Made by a program: the position numbers and the translations under genes. 16,798 nucleotides of DNA, from the NCBI GenBank assembly GCA_964468755.1, contig CAYXWH010000042.1:1-16798 (forward strand). The letters run 5' to 3'. This DNA is from CAYXWH01 sp964468755. Lineage in GTDB: Bacteria > Chloroflexota > Dehalococcoidia > Dehalococcoidales > RBG-16-60-22. The number at the start of each line of letters is the position of its first letter. Position 1 is the first letter of the stretch. Positions 6,603 through 13,530 of this stretch are shown here, one piece after another. The notes under the pieces are model-generated. The model was not told the origin of the DNA, made no database searches, and worked only from the letters and a program-made list of their open reading frames with translations.

Positions 6603-7070
6603 ATTCAGATGCTGTTAAAATATGTTACCAAGAGTTACCCTGCAAGTGGGGCAATGCCACATTTATCCTCTTTGGAACGCCATTATTTTTACCATATTGA
6701 AAAGAAATTTAATCTCCTGTTTACCTATTTTAACTGATTTTTAACGCTACTTAATGTTACAAATATGGCAAGTAAAAGTAATCAGAGGCTTTGGGGTATA
6801 AAGCAGGATAACGTACCTGATTATTTATACAGTTGAGCAGGCATGAAGCTTGCCGTGCAAAAGAGGTATATTTATTTTTACGGTTATTTCGAGGCAGGCT
6901 TTATATCAATGTTTGCTTGTGAGTCCTCTCTGTTTTTCCCAGAATCACAATAGCAGGGAGATGTAATATTGGGACTAAACTGATTCTTAGCTAATGAAGA
7001 GAGGTGATGTAGTAATGAGCTGATAATATTCAAGACGGTAAAGAACTGTGTCAGAAAGGAGAAAGATTCA

Positions 7071-8204
7071 GTGAAAAAAGTAGTATTGTTATTTTTGGTA
7101 ATAGTCGTAACAGTATCTCTCGGGTTTGGGATCTTTGGTTGTGCGGAGCCAGCTCCGGCACCGGCTCCGGCACCGGCACCAGCACCCGCTCCATCACCAG
7201 CTCCATCACCAGCTCATGAGCCTTTCCAGATGTTTATATATGGACCGCCGGCTCATGTCCAGACCTATGTTCAAGCCGTTGCTTTATCGGAGACAATCAA
7301 TAAATATAGTGAATGGCTGAGCTGTACGCCAGTAGAGGGCACCAGCCCCCCGAATAACGCCAAGACCATCGGCACCGACCCGGACCTTCGCGGACGTTCA
7401 TTGATGCATTGTCCCAACCCCAACCACTGGGAATTCATGAATGTTCCCCGACTTACCGAGGGCGTTGACTTCGATTTCAGCGAGATGCGCTATGTCCTAT
7501 ACATGGGGCTGGCGGCTTGCGGGATGATTTCGGTAAACCCAGATATAACCACAATAGCTGACTTCAAAGGAAAAACGATTAACGTCAGTGACCAGCCGCC
7601 GCCACCGGGAGGCGCCACTGGTGATCTTGCGGGTTGGGACCAGTTCTCACAACTGATCCTCTCCGAGGTAGAGGCAGCTGGTCTCGACACAGATAAGGAT
7701 ATTGATAAAGAGTTCCTCAATTTCGGTGACAGTCATATCGCCCTGAAAGACGGACTGTTAGACTCAGCTCTTACCGGCTTTACCGCTAGGGACGCGAGGA
7801 AGGGTGAGTGGTCACCGGCCGGTTATCTTATAGAGGTCATGGATACCGTTGACACCTACTATATTGACTTTAACCCTGATTCACTGGGCAAGACGGTGCA
7901 GGAAACCGGTCTACCCTACCCGCCGTATGTGCTGCCAGCCAACACCCTGACCGGACAGACGGCACCATGGAATCTTTCTGTCAAGCACATGTCCTGGAAC
8001 TGTTTCTCCGAGTTTCCTGACGACGTTGTTACCGAAATCTTGAATGTCATTGGTGCCCATTACGATGAATTACCCGATTTTGATCCGCAATTTGCCGACG
8101 TGCGCAAAGAGAACTTTGGTATGATGGGTCCATCAGTTGAGTACTACCATCCGGTCACTCTCCAGTACTGCAAGGACAACAATCTGCAAATCGGCGCGTA
8201 CTAG
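7071..8204 (+). CDS. TAXI-family TRAP transporter solute-binding lipoprotein
   Basis: A 377-residue extracytoplasmic binding protein that would capture a solute, commonly a carboxylate, and deliver it to the TRAP permease encoded next. The N terminus has Met-Lys-Lys, a hydrophobic core and a lipobox Ile-Phe-Gly-Cys with Cys24 as the lipidated residue. A low-complexity Ala-Pro/Ser-Pro tether (27-48) follows, then the globular domain. The body shows TAXI-like features: an early Gly-Thr region, a Lys-Gly-Lys-Thr-Ile-Asn-Val segment near residue 170, and alternating domain crossover strands, but overall conservation is modest. Assignment rests also on the fused 4TM/12TM permease immediately downstream, the usual partner of TAXI proteins. 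Start: GTG 7071 with AAGGAG at 7056-7061, 9 nt upstream. The tether and length are somewhat greater than the family norm of about 320. Substrate unknown. Confidence 0.82.
   Translation: MKKVVLLFLVIVVTVSLGFGIFGCAEPAPAPAPAPAPAPAPSPAPSPAHEPFQMFIYGPPAHVQTYVQAVALSETINKYSEWLSCTPVEGTSPPNNAKTIGTDPDLRGRSLMHCPNPNHWEFMNVPRLTEGVDFDFSEMRYVLYMGLAACGMISVNPDITTIADFKGKTINVSDQPPPPGGATGDLAGWDQFSQLILSEVEAAGLDTDKDIDKEFLNFGDSHIALKDGLLDSALTGFTARDARKGEWSPAGYLIEVMDTVDTYYIDFNPDSLGKTVQETGLPYPPYVLPANTLTGQTAPWNLSVKHMSWNCFSEFPDDVVTEILNVIGAHYDELPDFDPQFADVRKENFGMMGPSVEYYHPVTLQYCKDNNLQIGAY
7149..7214 (+). repeat. Ala-Pro tether coding repeat
   Basis: Tandem ccg/cca-gct/gca codons encode eleven Pro-Xaa dipeptides directly after the lipidated cysteine; the last part repeats the 12-mer ccatcaccagct twice. 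It is a flexible membrane tether and a likely site of length variation by slippage. Confidence 0.7.
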
Positions 8205-8237
8205 TATCTGAGAAACCTGTAATTTTTGGAACATAGA

Positions 8238-8300
8238 GGGGCAGCTTCCGGCTCGAGTCGGTGCATATATACAGTCACCTCGTGGGTCGAGAGCTGCCCC
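8238..8300 (+). other. Long stem-loop between binding protein and permease genes
   Basis: Nine-bp arms ggggcagct (8238-8246) and agctgcccc (8292-8300) pair perfectly. After a 5-nt bulge the stem continues with ctcga (from 8252) against tcgag (8287-8291). No T-run follows, so it is not a classical terminator. Position suggests a 3' processing or stabilising structure that raises binding-protein mRNA over permease mRNA, or an attenuator. Confidence 0.55.
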
Positions 8301-8337
8301 GATTATGGTATCTGGGTTATCATGTTATGGATGCATC

Positions 8338-8372
8338 TTGTTTCAAACCTGGTTAGTATATAACGAGGTTTG
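8338..8372 (+). promoter_or_regulatory. Inverted repeat overlapping a possible internal promoter
   Basis: caaacct (8344-8350) and aggtttg (8366-8372) form a perfect 7-bp dyad; inside it gtta/taac continues the symmetry around a 5-nt centre. TTGTTT (8338-8343) and TATAAC (8359-8364) could be -35/-10 hexamers but the spacer is only 15 nt. It may be an operator or a second intercistronic hairpin upstream of the permease gene. Confidence 0.3.
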
Positions 8373-8489
8373 GGGCATGTTTGGTTAAAAAGCTAGAAAC
8401 TGTCGTTACACTTTTGGTTATATTCGCCAGTAGTTGGTTACCATTTGTCTGGTGTAATATTAATACATAGGAAACAAGGGTTCTGAAAT

Positions 8490-10376
8490 ATGAGGCTACC
8501 TAAAAATTTACTCTCGTGGTTAACCCTGGCAATAACATTTTTAATGGCTATCTATCACATGGTAGCCTCACAGGAAATACTACTATCCACCTACCGTCAC
8601 TATAACCTGCATCTCGGACTGGCACTGGTAGTTATCTTTCTGGCTTTCCTGGAAAAAAGCAAGCGACCGTTGCTACGCGGTTTGCTGGTGGCAGCTCTGC
8701 TTGGATCCATCGCCTGCTGGGCTTACATCCACATATTCGAGGAAGCACTGTTGATGCGGGGCGTACTTGGCATCCCGTTTGACTACGCCATCGGCGCCAT
8801 GCTGATTGTACTGGCCATCGCGGCAGCTTGGGTATCCTTTGGCCCGGTCATCCCGATAATAGGCATGATTGGCATAGCTTACCTGCTAATAGGAGGGTAT
8901 CTCCCCGCACCCTTTACTGGCCAGAGTAAATCAATACTTGACACCATCAATTGGCTTTCCACCAGTCTAATGGGTGGTGTCTTCTCCAGACTGCTGCCGG
9001 TATCGGCCAACTATATATTCCTGTTCATGGTGTTCGGCGGGCTGCTATCACATACCGGTGCTACCCGGTTTTTCATGGAGATAGGCAGGTGGCTTGGCTC
9101 CAAGGTACGCAGCGGTCCGGGGTTATCTTCAGTGGTCACTTCCGCTCTGGTCGGTATGGTCAACGGGGCTCCGGCAGCCAATATCGCTATCACCGGCGCC
9201 TTCACCATCCCGCTGATGAAAAAAACAGGCTATAAACCACACCAGGCGGCGGCTATTGAAACCGGGGCGTCAGTTGGAGGCGCGATTATGCCACCAATTA
9301 TGGGTGAATCCGCCTTCATTATGACCGGGCTCTCAGGTATCCCCTATGTCATAATCTGTGGTATGGCGATTATTCCCGCTATACTGTATTTTTTCTCCTG
9401 CGGTATGTATGTCTTGCTCACCGGAGAGAAGCTCCGATTACCCAAGTCTGATATAAAGATTAACAAAAGAGAACTCTTAAGCACTGGGCCGGGTTTTTTT
9501 ATCCCGCTGGCAATAATCATCGTTCTGCTGGTAATGGATAAAAGCGTCGCCTTTACTGCCTTCTGGGCAGTGTTAGCCGTAATCATCACTTCTCTCCTCC
9601 GACCGCAGAATCGTCCGTCGATGAACGATATTGCCCTCGGGATAAAAGAAGGCGTTATAGCCGGTGCCGGACTAGCCTGTATCATGGCTACTGCCGGGCT
9701 GCTCTACTCTTCCTTCACTCACACCGGGCTAGGCATCAAGCTGTCTGCCCAGATATACATGTTGAGCGGTGGCTATCTTGTCCTGGGGATGCTAGTTATC
9801 TGGGCCATTGCCACCATATTCGGTATGGTTGGTGTTGGTCCGGCTATCTATATCATTGTGTCCATATTCGGGGTTTCTACCCTGATGAAGATGGGCATAC
9901 CGCTGGGAACAGCACACTTCTTTATCCTTTTCGCCAGTTATTTTGGCTTTGTAACACCGCCGGTAGCCTTCGGTGCGGTGGTTTCCTCACGAATTGCCGG
10001 CAGTCAGTATATGAAGACGGCTATTGAAGCCACCAAAGTGGCTTTCGTCGGCTTCCTGCTGCCTTTCGTGTTCGTAACCGTCCCGGTATTCCTGCTGATG
10101 CCCCAGCCACCACTCGAGGCAGCTACCGGGCTTATCGCCGCAATTGTGGCCGTCGTCGGGCTCCAGACATCTTTTGTGGGCTACTATCTGCACGACATGA
10201 GCGCTATAGAGCGGGCGGTATCAGCAGTACTGGCAGTAGTGCTATTCGCTTTTATGCTTACCGGATGTCACTTGATGGTACTTTTTGCCGCAGGTATGTT
10301 TCTTTTTGTCGCGTTATCAATCTGGCAGTGGCGTAAAAGGAAAGCGGCAAGACTCCCCGTGGCTGTTGTCGCGTGA
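8490..10376 (+). CDS. TRAP transporter permease, 4TM/12TM fusion (DctQM-type, TAXI partner)
   Basis: A 628-residue, strongly hydrophobic protein that combines the small DctQ-like and large DctM-like TRAP subunits. The first 130 or so residues hold four or five spans (DctQ part). The DctM part has the family block Val-Gly-Met-Val-Asn-Gly-Ala-Pro-Ala-Ala-Asn followed by Gly-Ala-Phe-Thr-Ile-Pro-Leu-Met-Lys-Lys-Thr-Gly-Tyr, and then Gly-Gly-Ala-Ile-Met-Pro-Pro-Ile-Met-Gly-Glu. A second half has Gly-Pro-Ala-Ile-Tyr and Phe-Val-Thr-Pro-Pro-Val-Ala. It ends with a basic tail (Trp-Arg-Lys-Arg-Lys). It would import the solute bound by the upstream lipoprotein using an ion gradient. Length matches the fused class (about 600-680). 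ATG 8490 has a weak AAGGG site 9 nt upstream; the 285-bp gap from the lipoprotein gene holds two inverted repeats. Confidence 0.92.
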   Translation: MRLPKNLLSWLTLAITFLMAIYHMVASQEILLSTYRHYNLHLGLALVVIFLAFLEKSKRPLLRGLLVAALLGSIACWAYIHIFEEALLMRGVLGIPFDYAIGAMLIVLAIAAAWVSFGPVIPIIGMIGIAYLLIGGYLPAPFTGQSKSILDTINWLSTSLMGGVFSRLLPVSANYIFLFMVFGGLLSHTGATRFFMEIGRWLGSKVRSGPGLSSVVTSALVGMVNGAPAANIAITGAFTIPLMKKTGYKPHQAAAIETGASVGGAIMPPIMGESAFIMTGLSGIPYVIICGMAIIPAILYFFSCGMYVLLTGEKLRLPKSDIKINKRELLSTGPGFFIPLAIIIVLLVMDKSVAFTAFWAVLAVIITSLLRPQNRPSMNDIALGIKEGVIAGAGLACIMATAGLLYSSFTHTGLGIKLSAQIYMLSGGYLVLGMLVIWAIATIFGMVGVGPAIYIIVSIFGVSTLMKMGIPLGTAHFFILFASYFGFVTPPVAFGAVVSSRIAGSQYMKTAIEATKVAFVGFLLPFVFVTVPVFLLMPQPPLEAATGLIAAIVAVVGLQTSFVGYYLHDMSAIERAVSAVLAVVLFAFMLTGCHLMVLFAAGMFLFVALSIWQWRKRKAARLPVAVVA

Positions 10377-10402
10377 GGACAGAGTACCAATAATACAAAA
10401 TA

Positions 10403-10456
10403 TCTTTGCAAATCAGGGATTATTTCAACCTGCGATGAGCTTCTGATTTCCAAAGA
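10403..10456 (+). promoter_or_regulatory. Extended inverted repeat immediately upstream of the OYE-like gene
   Basis: Arms of 14 nt (10403-10416 and 10443-10456) pair at 13 positions: t-ctttg and aaatcag on the left against ctgattt and caaag-a on the right, with one C-C mismatch between the two blocks; the loop is 26 nt. The right arm ends 16 nt before the ATG at 10473, just before the weak GGGG ribosome-binding sequence. It could be a transcription-factor operator or an RNA hairpin controlling translation of the oxidoreductase. Confidence 0.45.
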
Positions 10457-10472
10457 ACATGGGGTTTTAAAA

Positions 10473-12425
10473 ATGACGCAAGAATTTGAACATCTATTTA
10501 CTCATTTCAAAGTCGGGGAATTAACTATCCCCAACCGGATATTCAGCTCGGCTCACCTCCCCAGACTGAATTCAGATTTCGGACCACCGAGTGAGAAGGC
10601 AGTCCGTTATTACCAGGCTAAGGCAAAGGGCGGAATCGGGCTGATTATTACCGGCGGGCATTACCCGGTTTGGCCGACTACTCTGGCTCTTCCCACCGCT
10701 TATCAAAGCGACGATATAATCCCCGCCTTGAAAGCGATGGCTGACGCCGTTCATCAATATGATACCAAAATATTCTGTCAGCTGGGGCACCCTGGTAACC
10801 TGGCTAGTTCGCGCGTGCTCCGGGGAGGCTCAATACTGTCAGCATCTAATATCGCGAGGAAAGAGCCATTTGGTCCCCTGAAGCCGGAAATACCCCGTGC
10901 CATGGACCTGGATGATATAAAGCGGACGATGGAAATCTTTGGCCAGGCAGCCAGGCGAGTCAAAGAGTCCGGATATGATGGGGTTGAAGTCGATGCCATG
11001 TACGGCAAGCTCACCGCTTCATTTCTGTCTCCGGCATTTAACAACCGTACTGACCAATATGGAGGCAGTCTGGAAAACCGGATGAGGTTCCTGATGGAGC
11101 TTATTGACAGTATCCGGGAGAATGTGGGCCCTCATTTCATTGTCGGGGTGAGATTTACTGCCGATGAGTTTATAGATAATGGCACCACACTGGATGATGC
11201 CAAGGAGATTGCCAAGAGACTTGAGGCTGCGGGTAAGGTAAATTACCTGTTTCCCTGTGCCGGGGCGACTGGTGCCCCCCACGTACCACCTTCATACTAT
11301 CCCCTGGCTCCTTTTGTGTATCTGGCGGCCGGGATTAAAGAGGTAGTGACCCTCCCCGTATTTTGTGTGGGCCGGATTAACGACCCGGTACTGGCGGAAA
11401 GGATACTCGCTGACCATCAGGCGGATATGATAGGGATGACCCGGGCTACTATCTGTGACCCGGAAATGCCCACTAAAGCTCGGGAGGGCAGGCTGGATGA
11501 GGTACGCCGGTGTATCGGTTGCCTGGAGGGATGCGTTGGCAAGGTAGGTGCTCTGCCCATATCCTGTGCTATCAATCCCGAAATAGGCAGAGAGGGCGAG
11601 ATGGTAATCACCCCGGCGGTCAGCCCGAAAAAGGTAATGGTGGTTGGTGGCGGCGCCGCTGGACTGGAAACCGCCAGAGTGGCTGCCTTACGAGGGCACA
11701 AAGTGAGCCTTTATGAAAAGGAAGAAGTTCTAGCCAGAGAACTGAGCATCGCTGCCAAGAGTACCGGCAGGGAAGATTTTGAAGAAGTGACCAGATACTA
11801 CACCTACCAGATGAAGTTACTCGGGGTGGATGTTTATCTGGGGGTTACGGTTACTCCGGAGTTTGTTCTCAAGGAGAACCCGGATGCTGTAGTCGTCGCC
11901 ACCGGGGCATTACCGTGTATACCGGAAATCCCGGGGGCGGATGGTCCCAACGTAGTGGAAATGAGACAGGTTCTTCAGGAAGAGGTAGAAGTCGGCCAGA
12001 ATGTTGTCATAGCCGACTGCCAGTACCATATTTTCGGACTTGATATCGCTGACTTTTTGGCCGAGAGAGGGAAAAAGGTAGAACTGCTGACCGCGATTGA
12101 CCTTGCCGGGAACATGCTTGACCACTATACCATAGAAACTATTTACACCAGGGTACTCAGCCATGGCGTCATCATGACCCCATTTACAGGATGCAAGGCA
12201 ATAAAGGGTAATAGTGTTATTACTGGTAACGTCCTGACCAGTGCGGAAAGGGAAATCGAGGGAGTTGATACTGTCGTTTTTTGCACGGATGGAGTGGCTA
12301 ACGACAGTTTATACCGTTCTTTGACAGGGAAGGTAAAGGAGCTTTACCAGGTCGGTCAGTGTGTAACACCGCGCAAGTTACTCGATTCAGTTTATGACGG
12401 GGCATTGGTAGGCAGGAGGTTATAG
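10473..12425 (+). CDS. OYE-family NADH:flavin oxidoreductase / 2,4-dienoyl-CoA reductase-like (FMN, [4Fe-4S], FAD)
   Basis: A 650-residue enzyme with the three-part layout of FadH, BaiCD and trimethylamine dehydrogenase. The FMN-binding TIM barrel spans about 1-340, with Asn21-Arg22 in the N-terminal motif and Arg-Thr-Asp-Gln-Tyr-Gly-Gly-Ser-Leu-Glu-Asn-Arg at 192-203. A [4Fe-4S] motif follows, C347-x2-C350-x3-C354-x10-C365. A dinucleotide-binding domain starts with Gly-Gly-Gly-Ala-Ala-Gly (392-397). Members reduce or dehydrogenate C=C bonds of enoyl/dienoyl substrates, or oxidise amines and pass electrons to ETF. The usual barrel motif His-Ala-Ala-His-Gly-Tyr-Leu is Asp-Ala-Met-Tyr-Gly-Lys-Leu here (174-180), so the substrate may be unusual. 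Position 30, the cysteinyl-FMN site of trimethylamine dehydrogenase, is not Cys. Genes for ETF alpha and beta follow after only 12 bp, implying ETF as redox partner. Confidence 0.87.
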   Translation: MTQEFEHLFTHFKVGELTIPNRIFSSAHLPRLNSDFGPPSEKAVRYYQAKAKGGIGLIITGGHYPVWPTTLALPTAYQSDDIIPALKAMADAVHQYDTKIFCQLGHPGNLASSRVLRGGSILSASNIARKEPFGPLKPEIPRAMDLDDIKRTMEIFGQAARRVKESGYDGVEVDAMYGKLTASFLSPAFNNRTDQYGGSLENRMRFLMELIDSIRENVGPHFIVGVRFTADEFIDNGTTLDDAKEIAKRLEAAGKVNYLFPCAGATGAPHVPPSYYPLAPFVYLAAGIKEVVTLPVFCVGRINDPVLAERILADHQADMIGMTRATICDPEMPTKAREGRLDEVRRCIGCLEGCVGKVGALPISCAINPEIGREGEMVITPAVSPKKVMVVGGGAAGLETARVAALRGHKVSLYEKEEVLARELSIAAKSTGREDFEEVTRYYTYQMKLLGVDVYLGVTVTPEFVLKENPDAVVVATGALPCIPEIPGADGPNVVEMRQVLQEEVEVGQNVVIADCQYHIFGLDIADFLAERGKKVELLTAIDLAGNMLDHYTIETIYTRVLSHGVIMTPFTGCKAIKGNSVITGNVLTSAEREIEGVDTVVFCTDGVANDSLYRSLTGKVKELYQVGQCVTPRKLLDSVYDGALVGRRL

Positions 12426-12437
12426 TCAGTTTGGGGG

Positions 12438-13496
12438 GTGTTGAAAACGGTGTCTCGGGCTAAAGGTGTTTGGGTCCTCGCTGAACATAAGCAGGGGCAA
12501 TTAGCCGATATCAGTCTTCAGATGGTAAGCGGTGGCCGGCAGCTTGCCGATATGCTCAACGAAGATGTCTGTGCCATCGTTGCCGGCAATGAAAACCGGG
12601 AACTGGCTGACACATTGGCCAGCTATGGTACTGATAAGGTATATTTTCTGGACAGCCCTCAGCTGTTGAGTTATTCTGCTGAACTCTATGTAGATGTCCT
12701 GTCCCGGCTTATCGAAGACCAATGTGCGGGGGTTTTTTTGTGTGGTGCCACTCTGGCAGGCAGGGATCTGGCTCCGAGGTTGGCGGCCAGGTTAAAAACG
12801 GGCCTGGTAACCGATTGCGTTGCCTTGACCGTGGAAGCTGGAGGTTCATTAGTCCCAACCAAAGCTACCTGCGGAGGTAAGGTTTATACCAGAGTCAGCT
12901 ATCTTACGTCAAGACCACACCTGGTTACCGTGAGGCCCGATGTATTCGAGATTAAAAAATCGTCAAATGTCAAAAAACCGGGAATTATTTCCATCACTCC
13001 ACGATTGAACGGTAAAGAACCCCGAGTCAAGACGGCTGGCTTTATCAAAGGGGACCCGAAGACTATCGGCATAGAAGAGGCGGAAATGATTGTGGCCGGG
13101 GGCCGGGGAATGGGTAGCGCGGATAATTTCCCGGTTCTTGAGGAACTGGCTGAGGTTTTGGGAGCCTCGGTGGCGGCATCTCTGCAGGCGGTAGACGCTG
13201 GTTGGGTTTCCTCAGCGAGGCAGGTTGGTCAAACGGGTAAGATAGTAGCTCCGCGATTATATATCGCCTGCGGTATATCCGGAGCGTCTTATCATACTCT
13301 GGGGATGAAAGATTCGGAGACGGTAGTCGCCATTAATACCGACCGCCATGCCCCCATTTTTAAAATGGCGGATGTGGGGATAGTGGGTGATGTGCTGGAA
13401 GTAGTACCGGCGATAACGAACAAACTTAAAGCGATTGCCGGAGAGGGTAGCCGGGTGAGCCAGGATAAGGTGGCCGATATATTCGGCTCTCTGTAG
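12438..13496 (+). CDS. etfA: Electron transfer flavoprotein alpha subunit
   Basis: This 352-residue subunit has the FixB/EtfA architecture: an N-terminal Val-Trp-Val-Leu-Ala-Glu domain, Gly-Gly-Arg-Gly-Met-Gly (221-226) and the FAD-binding block Gln-Val-Gly-Gln-Thr-Gly-Lys-Ile-Val-Ala-Pro (262-272). These are followed by Gly-Ile-Ser-Gly-Ala (279-283), His286, Ile-Asn-Thr-Asp (299-302) and Ala-Asp-Val-Gly-Ile-Val-Gly-Asp. It forms a heterodimer with the next gene product and shuttles electrons between flavoenzymes and a membrane quinone reductase. The residue equivalent to human alpha-Arg249 beside the flavin is Leu. Start is uncertain: GTG 12438 directly follows a G-run, whereas GTG 12450, which would begin Met-Ser-Arg-Ala-Lys-Gly, fits both the family N terminus and spacing from the G-run better. 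Gene order is alpha before beta, the reverse of the common arrangement. Confidence 0.93.
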   Translation: MLKTVSRAKGVWVLAEHKQGQLADISLQMVSGGRQLADMLNEDVCAIVAGNENRELADTLASYGTDKVYFLDSPQLLSYSAELYVDVLSRLIEDQCAGVFLCGATLAGRDLAPRLAARLKTGLVTDCVALTVEAGGSLVPTKATCGGKVYTRVSYLTSRPHLVTVRPDVFEIKKSSNVKKPGIISITPRLNGKEPRVKTAGFIKGDPKTIGIEEAEMIVAGGRGMGSADNFPVLEELAEVLGASVAASLQAVDAGWVSSARQVGQTGKIVAPRLYIACGISGASYHTLGMKDSETVVAINTDRHAPIFKMADVGIVGDVLEVVPAITNKLKAIAGEGSRVSQDKVADIFGSL

Positions 13497-13502
13497 CTTT
13501 GA

Positions 13503-13523
13503 CGATTCCCGGTTTTGGAATCG
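13503..13523 (+). other. Stem-loop in the etfA-etfB gap, touching the etfB ribosome binding site
   Basis: cgattcc (13503-13509) and ggaatcg (13517-13523) form a perfect 7-bp stem with a 7-nt loop. It starts 6 nt after the etfA stop, and its last base is the first base of GGTGAG (13523-13528), the only Shine-Dalgarno-like sequence before the etfB ATG at 13531. It could tune subunit ratio by limiting reinitiation. Confidence 0.45.
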
Positions 13524-13530
13524 GTGAGAT

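Larger units (their letters stand above)
6249..7070. other. 822-bp divergent intergenic region between the RdhA-like and TRAP genes
   Basis: No supported protein gene or RNA gene lies here. The region is AT-rich toward the TRAP side. It holds a minus-strand promoter for the RdhA-like gene (6389-6418), a plus-strand promoter candidate (6574-6602), a weaker plus-strand candidate TTGCCG-17 nt-TATTTT (6850-6878), and a small aggtg/cacct inverted repeat (6410-6414 with 6425-6429) overlapping the minus-strand -35. A two-codon start-stop ORF (ATG AGC TGA, 7015-7023) sits behind a GAGGTGAT ribosome-binding-like sequence (7001-7008). Confidence 0.5.

Noticed and set aside
6534..6737. 67-codon plus-strand reading frame in the divergent intergenic region
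   Set aside because: TTG start without a ribosome binding site, overlaps the candidate promoter at 6574-6602, and no recognisable protein features.
10473..12425. Annotation as trimethylamine dehydrogenase
   Set aside because: Domain order and ETF neighbours fit, but the cysteine that carries 6-S-cysteinyl FMN near residue 30 is absent and the protein is shorter than about 730 residues.
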